Origin: Synergistota bacterium | GTDB taxonomy: Bacteria > Synergistota > JAGHAJ01 | DNA: 8,270 nucleotides | Assembly: GCA_021161545.1 (NCBI GenBank) | Contig: JAGHAJ010000035.1 | Coordinates: forward strand, 1-8,270 | Direction: 5' to 3' | Shown here: one piece after another, positions 1-5,253 of the stretch | How positions within the stretch are numbered: the stretch's first letter is position 1 | How the letters are laid out: every line of letters begins with the position of its first letter | Notes under the pieces: model-generated | Databases searched by the model: none | The model's input: the letters and a program-made list of their open reading frames with translations, nothing else | Told to the model about the DNA's origin: nothing | Made by a program: the position numbers and the translations under genes

Positions 1-240
1 GCAGCGATGAATGCCTATGCTCTACTAAGAGGTAAAAAGCCGTACACTTTCCCAGAAGTTACGGTTATAGGTTCACTCTTGAGATATATAACTACACCTG
101 CTAAGAGATTTCAACCGATGAATGCAAACTGGGGTATATTACCTTCTCTGGATGTTAGAATTCGTGACAGGGGGAGACGTCGTCTTTTCCTGAGAGAGAG
201 GGCGCTCTCTGCACTACGTAGCTTTATAGATAATGAATAG
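1..240 (+). CDS. trmFO: TrmFO, folate/FAD-dependent tRNA (uracil-54-C5) methyltransferase, C-terminal part (5' end outside window)
   Basis: This is the last 79 codons of an ORF already open at base 1, ending in TAG. The visible part matches the TrmFO C-terminus: a segment beginning AMNAYALLRGKKP, then FPEVTVIGSLLRYIT, the hallmark FQPMNANWGILP, and a basic tail (RIRDRGRRRLFLRERAL). TrmFO makes 5-methyluridine at position 54 of the tRNA T-loop, using methylenetetrahydrofolate as carbon donor and FAD/NAD(P)H as reductant. It is cytoplasmic and is the usual Gram-positive alternative to SAM-dependent TrmA. The FAD-binding N-terminal Rossmann region lies outside the window, so its integrity cannot be judged. 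Its position just before xerC is the same as in Bacillus. An in-frame ATG at base 7 is internal and not a start. The FQPMNANWG motif makes the identification secure. Confidence 0.93.
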   Translation, partial: AAMNAYALLRGKKPYTFPEVTVIGSLLRYITTPAKRFQPMNANWGILPSLDVRIRDRGRRRLFLRERALSALRSFIDNE

Positions 241-281
241 CTGTGGTGTTTGTAGAGGAATGGTAAACGATTGAAAAAATA

Positions 282-310
282 TTGTAATTATGTAGCAATT
301 ATGCTAAAAT
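282..310 (+). promoter_or_regulatory. Predicted sigma-A promoter of the xerC-hslV-hslU-codY operon
   Basis: A TTGTAA -35 box (282-287) is followed after exactly 17 bp by a TAAAAT -10 box (305-310). The -10 is preceded by TGC, an extended -10 (TGn) motif. An A-rich stretch (274-280) lies just upstream and could act as an UP element. The expected transcription start is near 317. This is the only gene-free gap before the cod block, and no terminator hairpin is visible after trmFO, so read-through from trmFO is also possible. The spacer contains a tandem AATTATG repeat (286-292 and 297-303). Confidence 0.6.
286..303 (+). repeat. Tandem AATTATG direct repeat with 11-bp period inside the promoter spacer
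   Basis: AATTATG occurs at 286-292 and again at 297-303. With flanks, both copies fit the pattern GYAATTATGY, starting at 284 and 295. The period of 11 bp is about one helical turn, which would place both copies on the same DNA face. The second copy is also centred in an imperfect AGCA-ATTA-TGCT palindrome (294-305). The repeats overlap the predicted -35 box and abut the -10 box, as an operator would. The region is A+T-rich, so chance is a real alternative. Confidence 0.35.
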
Positions 311-321
311 ACATCTAATTG

Positions 322-1191
322 ATGGAGCTGAGAGAGTTGATGGATAAATTTCTTATTGAATTGAGAAATAGGAGGTTTTCGGAGCATACGCTTCTGGCGT
401 ACAAGAGGGATGTGTGGCAATTTGTGTCTTATATGAAAAGTGTTGGAGTGGTATTGTTAGAGGATGTGGATGCGGATAAGTGGATGTTGTTCTTAAAATA
501 TTTGGGAGATATGGGATATAAGCGCACCACATTTTCAAGGAAGATTTCCGTGTTGAGGTCGTGGGTGAAGTTTCTGCAGAGGAAAGGTTATAACTTTAAG
601 TGGCCTATGCTCGTTAGGACGGGTAAGCTACCTAAGAGATTACCGGGTGTTCTTACGGAAGATGAGATAAACAGGCTTTTGTCTGTGATACCTGATGATT
701 TTAAGGGTGTGAGAGATAGGGCGATTGTGGAGATGCTGTATGGTACAGGAATGCGGGTTAGTGAGTTGGCGTCTTTGAGATGGGAATACATAGATTTGGA
801 TGAAGAGATTGTGGTGGTGTATGGTAAGAGGAAGAAACAGAGAGTTATTCCTCTGGGTAGTAAAGCTTTAGAGTCTTTGAGGATATATGCAGATGTTTGG
901 GGATTAAAGAAAGTGGGTTATGTGTTTTTCAATATGCGGGGTGGAAGGCTTACCGTTAGGTCTATAAATAGGATAGTGGATTTTTACAGTAAGAAGGCGG
1001 GTGTGGTGGCATCTCCCCATACACTTAGGCATAGTTTTGCAACGCATCTCCTTGAGAATGGAGCGGATCTTAGAGTTGTTCAGGAACTTTTGGGCCATGA
1101 GAGCCTTGAGACTACACAAATATATACGCATGTGGCATTTAGGAGTTTAAAGGATAAGTATGATAGGTATCATCCTGCAAACAGACGGTGA
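322..1191 (+). CDS. xerC: XerC/CodV-type tyrosine site-specific recombinase
   Basis: A 289-residue tyrosine recombinase, normal length for Xer proteins. The N-terminal SAM-like core-binding domain (about 1-95) includes FSEHTLLAYKRDV and the RTTFSRKISVLRSW helix. The catalytic domain (about 105-289) has all six active-site residues: R145 (GTGMRVSEL), K169 (GKRKKQR hairpin), H233 and R236 (HTLRHSFATH), H259 (LLGHESL) and nucleophile Y268 (TQIYTHV). The family resolves chromosome dimers at dif with a partner XerD; placement before hslV-hslU-codY marks it as the XerC/CodV copy. ATG 322 is chosen because it puts the first conserved Phe at residue 10, as in known XerC/XerD, although no Shine-Dalgarno precedes it. 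Alternatives are TTG 319, and TTG 337 or ATG 340 behind GGAG (324-327). The stop codon overlaps the hslV ribosome binding site. Confidence 0.93.
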   Translation: MELRELMDKFLIELRNRRFSEHTLLAYKRDVWQFVSYMKSVGVVLLEDVDADKWMLFLKYLGDMGYKRTTFSRKISVLRSWVKFLQRKGYNFKWPMLVRTGKLPKRLPGVLTEDEINRLLSVIPDDFKGVRDRAIVEMLYGTGMRVSELASLRWEYIDLDEEIVVVYGKRKKQRVIPLGSKALESLRIYADVWGLKKVGYVFFNMRGGRLTVRSINRIVDFYSKKAGVVASPHTLRHSFATHLLENGADLRVVQELLGHESLETTQIYTHVAFRSLKDKYDRYHPANRR

Positions 1192-1200
1192 GGTGAAAGT

Positions 1201-1734
1201 ATGCTGAAATTCAGAGGAACAACTGTTATTGCGTTAAAACACAGAGGTAAATCAGTTATGGGTGGGGATGGTCAGGTAACATTTGGTGACACCATCCTAA
1301 AGAGCGGTGCGAAGAAAGTGAGAAAAATATTTGATGGAAGAGTTGTTGCAGGTTTTGCTGGCTCTACTGCTGATGCTTTTACTCTATTTGATAGGTTTGA
1401 ATCAAAGCTTCAAAAGTATCAGGGCAATCTTATGAGGGCATCTGTTGAACTTGCTAAGGACTGGAGGACGGACAAGATTTTAAGAAGGTTAGAGGCTTTA
1501 TTGATTGTGATGGATAAGGACCACATGTTTATAATATCTGGCAGTGGGGATGTTGTTGAACCTGAAGAAGGAGTTGCTGCTATAGGCTCTGGTGGGAATT
1601 ATGCCCTCTCTGCCGCTAAGGCGCTCCTTAGACATAGCAATCTGAGTGCGGAAGAGATAGTCAGAGAATCTCTGAGGATAGCTTCTGAAATATGTGTATA
1701 TACCAATGAAAAATTTGTCATTGAATCGTTGTAA
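1201..1734 (+). CDS. hslV: HslV (ClpQ/CodW), proteolytic subunit of the HslUV ATP-dependent protease
   Basis: A 177-residue proteasome-beta-like peptidase of normal length. A six-residue leader (MLKFRG) precedes the conserved Thr-Thr, so Thr7 should become the N-terminal nucleophile after processing. Other active-site positions are present: D23 in GGDGQVTFG (mature D17), K39 in AKKVRKI (mature K33) and the [14 protein letters not shown] segment. HslV forms a double hexamer capped by HslU rings and degrades unfolded or regulatory proteins in the cytoplasm. The Shine-Dalgarno GAGGTGA (1190-1196) overlaps the xerC stop, which suggests translational coupling. hslU follows 15 bp downstream, as expected for a two-subunit machine. 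Unlike B. subtilis CodW, which by recall uses an N-terminal serine, residue 2 here is leucine, so the classical threonine mechanism is inferred. Confidence 0.97.
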   Translation: MLKFRGTTVIALKHRGKSVMGGDGQVTFGDTILKSGAKKVRKIFDGRVVAGFAGSTADAFTLFDRFESKLQKYQGNLMRASVELAKDWRTDKILRRLEALLIVMDKDHMFIISGSGDVVEPEEGVAAIGSGGNYALSAAKALLRHSNLSAEEIVRESLRIASEICVYTNEKFVIESL

Positions 1735-1749
1735 TGGGGGCGAAAAAGG

Positions 1750-3150
1750 ATGGATAGAGAAAAAGAGCTGACACCTTCAAGGATTGTTGAGGAACTGAAT
1801 AAATTCATCATAGGTCAGGACGAGGCTAAAAAGGCGGTTGCTATAGCGCTGAGAAACAGGTTTAGAAGGCGGATGCTTCCACCGGAGAAGGCTAAGGAGA
1901 TAATTCCCAAGAATATTTTGATGATAGGTCCTACTGGCGTGGGGAAGACCGAGATTGCGAGAAGGTTGGCAATGCTCGTGGATTCACCTTTTATAAAGGT
2001 AGAGGCAACAAAATTCACGGAGGTAGGATATGTTGGCAGGGATGTGGAGTCTATAATAAGGGAAATAGTTGCGTCTGCTGTGCATATGGTAAAGCAACGC
2101 AGACTTGAAGAGGTTAAAGAGAAAGCAGAGATGCTTGGAGAGGAGAGGTTGTTGGATGTTTTGCTTCCAGCTCCAAATAAAAAGAAGAGGCCTAATTACA
2201 TAGTAGAGTTCTTTGGGGGTGATAAGTCTTCAGAAGGTGAGCAGGATTTTTCTGAGGAATATAAAGATAGTTGGGAAAGTACACGTAAAAAACTTAGAGA
2301 GAGGCTTAGGAGGGGTGAACTGGATGATAAGATAGTGGAAATAGAGGTGACAGATAAGAATGTTCCCAGGATAGAGGTATTTGGTCCTATGGGTATGGAT
2401 GATATAGGTATGAGTATGCAGGACATACTTGGTAACATCTTGCCACCCAAGGTGAAGCGTAGGAAGGTTACTGTAGCTGAAGCATGGAAGATATTTGAAA
2501 ATGAGGAGGCACAGAAGCTTATAGATATGGATGAGGTTATAAATGAGGCCATATCAAAGACTGAGGAGGAAGGTATAGTCTTCATTGATGAGATAGATAA
2601 GATCGTTGGAAGGGGGGAGTATAAAGGTCCGGATGTTTCAAGAGAAGGTGTTCAAAGGGATATACTACCCATTATAGAGGGGTCTACTGTCATGACGAAG
2701 TATGGTCCAGTGAGGACGGAACATATTCTGTTCATTGCTGCAGGTGCCTTTCATATGAGCAAACCCTCCGATCTCATTCCGGAGTTACAGGGTAGATTCC
2801 CTATAAGGGTAGAATTGAAGGCGCTTAGCAAGGAGGATTTAAGGAAGATACTGGTAGAACCAGAAAATTCTATACTAAAACAGTATAAGATGTTGCTCTC
2901 TACTGAAGGCATAGATTTGGAATTTACGGATGATGCATTGGACAGGGTAGCGGAAATAGCTTATACGGTGAATGAGGAACTGGAGAACATAGGTGCCAGA
3001 CGTTTAACGACGGTGATGGAGAAGCTTTTAGAGGAAATTTCTTTTAAGGCCTCGGAATTGAGGGGCAGGGTAGTGATAGATAGAGAATATGTAGATCGTC
3101 AGCTTAGTGGGCTTCTTGACAATAAAGACCTTAGGGATTACATACTATAG
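1750..3150 (+). CDS. hslU: HslU (ClpY/CodX), AAA+ unfoldase of the HslUV protease
   Basis: A 466-residue AAA+ ATPase, matching the Gram-positive HslU length. Visible in order: the [18 protein letters not shown] box (20-37); Walker A GPTGVGKT (60-67); pore loop GYVGRDVES (93-101), which grips substrate; a charged inserted I-domain (about 110-240); Walker [10 protein letters not shown] (275-283); a probable arginine finger in LQGRFPIR (R349); and sensor 2 GARRL (415-419). The C-terminus ends in DLRDYIL, the tail that docks into HslV pockets; the commoner form is LSRFIL. The hexamer unfolds substrates with ATP and feeds them to HslV. The ribosome binding site is a plain G-run (1736-1740) nine bases before the ATG. 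hslV lies upstream and codY 20 bp downstream, consistent with one transcript. Confidence 0.97.
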   Translation: MDREKELTPSRIVEELNKFIIGQDEAKKAVAIALRNRFRRRMLPPEKAKEIIPKNILMIGPTGVGKTEIARRLAMLVDSPFIKVEATKFTEVGYVGRDVESIIREIVASAVHMVKQRRLEEVKEKAEMLGEERLLDVLLPAPNKKKRPNYIVEFFGGDKSSEGEQDFSEEYKDSWESTRKKLRERLRRGELDDKIVEIEVTDKNVPRIEVFGPMGMDDIGMSMQDILGNILPPKVKRRKVTVAEAWKIFENEEAQKLIDMDEVINEAISKTEEEGIVFIDEIDKIVGRGEYKGPDVSREGVQRDILPIIEGSTVMTKYGPVRTEHILFIAAGAFHMSKPSDLIPELQGRFPIRVELKALSKEDLRKILVEPENSILKQYKMLLSTEGIDLEFTDDALDRVAEIAYTVNEELENIGARRLTTVMEKLLEEISFKASELRGRVVIDREYVDRQLSGLLDNKDLRDYIL

Positions 3151-3170
3151 ATTAATGGGGGGAGTTTGCT

Positions 3171-3953
3171 TTGAAAGTTGATGCTAAGGAGCTTTTGAGA
3201 AAGACAAGGAAGGTTAATAAGTGGTTGGAGAAGACGGCTTCGAAAGGGGCTGACTTTGGGAAATTGGCGGAGATATTGAGTGAGGTAAATAAGGCGAATG
3301 TTTATATTTCCGACAAGGATGGTAATATCTTGGGATACAGCCTTGTTAAAGGGTATGATTGCAAAGAGGTTAAGAAGGTCTTAAAAGAAGGTAGATATCC
3401 AGAGGAGTATAATGAAAAACTTATGAGGATTATGGAATCAGTGATGAACCTTACATCAAAGGATGGTAAATGTTCATATTATCCTGAAATAAAGTGTGAG
3501 TACCCGGATAAATATGTAGCATTTGTTCCTGTTGTTGGTGGTAGAGAAAGATTGGGGACCCTTGTCTTAGCAAGATTTGGTGAGAAGTTTAATGAGGGGG
3601 ACCTGTTGCTCGCAGAGTATGGTGCAACTATTGTAGGAATGGAGATATTAAGGAGTCAGAATGATAAGATGGAAGAGAGTATGAGAGACAAGCTTGTTGT
3701 GAGGATGGCGTTAAGGACACTCTCTTACTCTGAACTCACAGCGGTCAGGCATATCTTTGAGGTGCTTGAGGGTGAGGAGGGTATAGTTGTTGCAAGTAAG
3801 ATTGCTGATAGTATAAGCGTTACGAGGTCTGTGATTGTAAACGCACTGAGAAAACTGGAAAGTGCTGGTGTTATAGAGTCGAGGTCTCTTGGGATGAAGG
3901 GAACTTACATAAAGGTGTTGAGTAAAGAATTTTTGAAGGAGATGAGGGGATAA
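3171..3953 (+). CDS. codY: CodY, GTP- and branched-chain-amino-acid-responsive global transcriptional regulator
   Basis: A 260-residue protein, against 259 in B. subtilis. Residues 1-155 form the GAF ligand-binding domain (YISDKDGNILGYSL, RYPEEY, GGRERLGTLVLARF, AEYGATIVGMEILR). A linker helix leads to a C-terminal winged helix-turn-helix (about 183-255), whose recognition region ASKIADSISVTRSVIVNALR and GMKGTYIKVL wing are almost unchanged. CodY represses nutrient-scavenging, and in Bacillus also motility, genes when isoleucine and GTP are plentiful. The start is TTG, chosen because a strong GGGGGGAG (3157-3164) lies six bases upstream. Residue E66 stands where, by an ungapped by-eye alignment, B. 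subtilis has R61, an isoleucine-carboxylate contact. Three cysteines (64, 101, 109) sit in the GAF domain. No terminator separates codY from flgB. Confidence 0.97.
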   Translation: MKVDAKELLRKTRKVNKWLEKTASKGADFGKLAEILSEVNKANVYISDKDGNILGYSLVKGYDCKEVKKVLKEGRYPEEYNEKLMRIMESVMNLTSKDGKCSYYPEIKCEYPDKYVAFVPVVGGRERLGTLVLARFGEKFNEGDLLLAEYGATIVGMEILRSQNDKMEESMRDKLVVRMALRTLSYSELTAVRHIFEVLEGEEGIVVASKIADSISVTRSVIVNALRKLESAGVIESRSLGMKGTYIKVLSKEFLKEMRG

Positions 3954-3956
3954 CTG

Positions 3957-3984
3957 TAAAGGGTAGTGGTGATGTGGCCGAATC
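3957..3984 (+). promoter_or_regulatory. Predicted sigma-D/sigma-28 flagellar promoter upstream of flgB
   Basis: TAAA (3957-3960) is followed after 16 bp by GCCGAATC (3977-3984). The family consensus is TAAA, a spacer of about 15 bp, then GCCGATAT/GCCGATAA. All four -35 bases and the leading GCCGA of the -10 match; the last three bases diverge. It lies in the 50-bp codY-flgB gap, in the sense orientation, just before the first flagellar gene. Bacillus is known to carry a sigma-D promoter at the same place, before flgB of the fla/che operon. Initiation would fall near 3990, giving a leader of only about a dozen bases that still holds the flgB ribosome binding site (GGGTGA, 3991-3996). Confidence 0.62.
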
Positions 3985-4003
3985 TAAAATGGGTGAATAA
4001 GGC

Positions 4004-4420
4004 ATGCGTAGGATTTTTGGAGAAGTTTTTCAGTTATTGCAAAGGTCAATGGATGTTGCTACGTTGAGGCAGAAGGCTATTTCTCAGAATATAGCGAACG
4101 TTAATACTCCAGATTACGAGAGGGTAGAGGTTTCTTTTGAAGGCGAGTTGAAAAGAGTACTTGCTGAGCGAAAAGAGATAAAGTTGCAGGGTATGCTTAC
4201 AAACCCTATGCATATCCCTATAGGTCCTCCTTCTATGGATTCTGTGAAGCCTGTGGTGTGGAGAGACACTACAGGCTATTACAGATATGATAAAAATAAT
4301 GTGGATATAGATAAAGAACTCGTTAAGCTTGCAGAGAATAGTATTAAGTATAGGGCTATGTCCTCGCTTATGGGTAAGAAATTTGCTATGTTAAAGTCTG
4401 TTATATCTTCAAGGAGGTAA
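4004..4420 (+). CDS. flgB: FlgB, flagellar proximal rod protein
   Basis: A 138-residue FlgB of normal length. The N-terminal amphipathic helix with the rod-protein signature SQNIANVNTPDYER (about 28-41) is followed by the FlgB-typical middle (NPMHIPIG). The C-terminal NNVDIDKELVKLAENSIKY helix (about 98-116) pairs with the N-terminal helix in axial flagellar proteins. FlgB is exported by the flagellar type III apparatus and forms part of the proximal rod, next to FliE and FlgC. No cleavable signal peptide is expected or seen. The ATG is preceded by GGGTGA (3991-3996) at seven bases. The gene opens the flagellar block and lies directly behind the predicted sigma-D promoter. Its last codons (AGG AGG TAA) double as the Shine-Dalgarno of flgC. 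Confidence 0.96.
   Translation: MRRIFGEVFQLLQRSMDVATLRQKAISQNIANVNTPDYERVEVSFEGELKRVLAERKEIKLQGMLTNPMHIPIGPPSMDSVKPVVWRDTTGYYRYDKNNVDIDKELVKLAENSIKYRAMSSLMGKKFAMLKSVISSRR
4411..4418 (+). promoter_or_regulatory. Shine-Dalgarno of flgC embedded in the flgB stop region
   Basis: AAGGAGGT is close to a perfect anti-16S match and lies inside the last sense codons and stop of flgB. It is eight bases before a GTG, so it fixes the flgC start at 4427. Ribosomes finishing flgB would cover it, which favours coupled synthesis of the two rod proteins. Confidence 0.8.
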
Positions 4421-4426
4421 TGTCTT

Positions 4427-4837
4427 GTGAAACTATTTAGTGCAATGGATATAGCAGGTAGCGGGTTAACTGCTGAAAGGGTATGGATGGATGTCATTGC
4501 TGATAATATAGCAAATGTTAATACTACCCGTACAGCAGAGGGAGGACCCTACAGAAGAAAGATACCCGTGTTTCAAGAAAGGAAGGAACCATCTGGTCCC
4601 ATAGGGGATGGAGTAAGAGTAGTTGCCATAGAAAATGATACTCTACCTCCACGCAAAGTATATGATCCCTCCCATCCAGATGCAGATAAGGATGGCTACG
4701 TCAGGTACCCCAATATAAGTGTGGTTAGGGAGATGGTAGATATGATAGCCGCTTCTCGTGCCTATCAGGCGAATGTTATGGTTATAAACTCCTCTAAGAC
4801 CATGCTCCTCCAATCCATCGATATTATGAGGGCATAA
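4427..4837 (+). CDS. flgC: FlgC, flagellar proximal rod protein
   Basis: A 136-residue FlgC of typical size. The N-terminal helix carries AGSGLTAERVWMDVIADNIANVNT split by family-typical positions (about 9-32), followed by the FlgC-specific segment PYRRKIPVFQE. The middle has DPSHPDADKDGYVRYPN. The C-terminal helix (SRAYQANVMVINSSKTMLL and QSIDIMRA) is the usual axial-protein partner helix. The product is exported through the flagellar type III system and builds the proximal rod with FlgB. The start is GTG 4427, six bases after the flgB stop, chosen because of the near-perfect AAGGAGGT in front of it. After its stop comes the largest gap of the flagellar cluster, holding a predicted promoter and an inverted repeat. 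Confidence 0.96.
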   Translation: MKLFSAMDIAGSGLTAERVWMDVIADNIANVNTTRTAEGGPYRRKIPVFQERKEPSGPIGDGVRVVAIENDTLPPRKVYDPSHPDADKDGYVRYPNISVVREMVDMIAASRAYQANVMVINSSKTMLLQSIDIMRA

Positions 4838-4853
4838 TTCTCCTTCTTAATTT

Positions 4854-4884
4854 TTGTCGAGTTTTCTCCTTTTTGTGGTATAAT
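4854..4884 (+). promoter_or_regulatory. Predicted internal extended -10 promoter driving fliE-fliF-fliG-fliH
   Basis: A consensus TATAAT (4879-4884) is preceded by TGG, an extended -10 (TGn). The best -35 candidate is TTGTCG (4854-4859), four of six consensus bases, with a long 19-bp spacer; the extended -10 could compensate. The predicted start is near 4891, about 33 bases before fliE. It lies in an 86-bp gap where neighbouring junctions have almost none, which supports a regulatory role. The -10 box is in the loop of an 11-bp perfect inverted repeat. Confidence 0.5.
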
Positions 4885-4900
4885 TGTTTAAAGGAGAAAA
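4862..4900 (+). repeat. Perfect 11-bp inverted repeat flanking the fliE promoter -10 box
   Basis: TTTTCTCCTTT (4862-4872) and AAAGGAGAAAA (4890-4900) are exact reverse complements, separated by 17 bases that contain TATAAT (4879-4884). The right arm begins at the predicted transcription start. As DNA, the repeat could bind a dimeric regulator around the promoter. In RNA reading through from flgC it could fold into an 11-bp stem; RNA started at the local promoter would lack the left arm. No U-run follows, so it is not a standard intrinsic terminator. A further TTCTCCTT copy lies at 4838-4845. Confidence 0.6.
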
Positions 4901-4923
4901 ATCTGCATAGGTGGTGTTTTCCC

Positions 4924-5238
4924 GTGGAAGAAGTTAGGATTATTGACCTTAGCAGTTTTCCCTATGGTGGTAAAGAAAGACGTAGGAATGGATCAGTTTC
5001 GCCTACGGATGAGGGGTTTAAGAGTTTCTATGAGTTGTTCTCTAAGGAGCTAAAAAAGGTGAACAATCTGCAACTGAATGCAGATAGCATGGCTAAGAAG
5101 TTAGCTACAGGCGAGCTAAAGGATATACATCAACTTACGATTGCAGTAGAAAAGGCGGATATAGCGTTGAGGCTGATAACGGAGATAAGGAATAGGTTGG
5201 TGGATGCATATCAGCAGATTAGCAGAATGACTATGTAG
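4924..5238 (+). CDS. fliE: FliE, flagellar hook-basal body adaptor protein
   Basis: A 104-residue FliE, close to the family's usual length. The N-terminal part is variable. The C-terminal half carries the conserved region: ATGELKDIHQLTIAVEKADI, then ALRLITEIRNRLVDAYQQI and the final RMTM. FliE joins the MS ring (FliF) to the proximal rod (FlgB/FlgC) and is an early substrate of the flagellar type III export gate. The start is GTG 4924, preceded by AGGTGGTG (4909-4916) at about eight bases. The frame stays open upstream to 4873, but that stretch overlaps the predicted promoter and encodes a non-family sequence rich in Trp and Cys, so it is excluded. The stop at 5236-5238 is 15 bases before the fliF start. 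Confidence 0.93.
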   Translation: MEEVRIIDLSSFPYGGKERRRNGSVSPTDEGFKSFYELFSKELKKVNNLQLNADSMAKKLATGELKDIHQLTIAVEKADIALRLITEIRNRLVDAYQQISRMTM

Positions 5239-5240
5239 TT

Positions 5241-5246
5241 GGAGGT
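5241..5246 (+). promoter_or_regulatory. Shine-Dalgarno deciding the fliF start
   Basis: GGAGGT lies three bases after the fliE stop and seven bases before TTG 5254. An in-frame TTG at 5239 would place this site inside the coding region, so 5254 is the better start. Confidence 0.75.
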
Positions 5247-5253
5247 AGTTGCT

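Noticed and set aside
282-309. Possible dif site next to xerC
   Set aside because: TTATGCTAAAA resembles the right arm of dif, but the left 11 bases do not fit an Xer arm, and dif is normally near the terminus and not beside xerC. The stretch is better explained as a promoter.
1505-1535. TATAAT inside hslV as an internal promoter
   Set aside because: The only -35 candidate is poor and 19 bp away, with no extended -10, and the site is in the middle of a conserved gene.
2196-2585. Minus-strand open frame opposite the hslU I-domain
   Set aside because: Ser/Ile-rich mirror of Glu/Asp/Lys codons, with no recognisable motif and complete overlap with hslU.
2867-2881. Half CodY box (CAGAAAATT) inside hslU
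   Set aside because: Only the right half matches; the left half is unrelated and the site is deep in coding sequence.
4012-4026. Possible CodY box early in flgB (10 of 15 matches to AATTTTCWGAAAATT)
   Set aside because: Five mismatches within coding sequence is near background for such an A+T-rich motif. A genome-wide matrix score or CodY binding data would be needed.
3972-4067. Small open frame starting at an ATG in the codY-flgB gap
   Set aside because: It mostly overlaps flgB in another frame, lies on the sigma-D motif and has no convincing protein character.
4873-4923. Upstream in-frame extension of fliE
   Set aside because: It begins at a TTG inside the predicted promoter, encodes an unrelated Trp/Cys-containing stretch, and a good ribosome binding site precedes GTG 4924.
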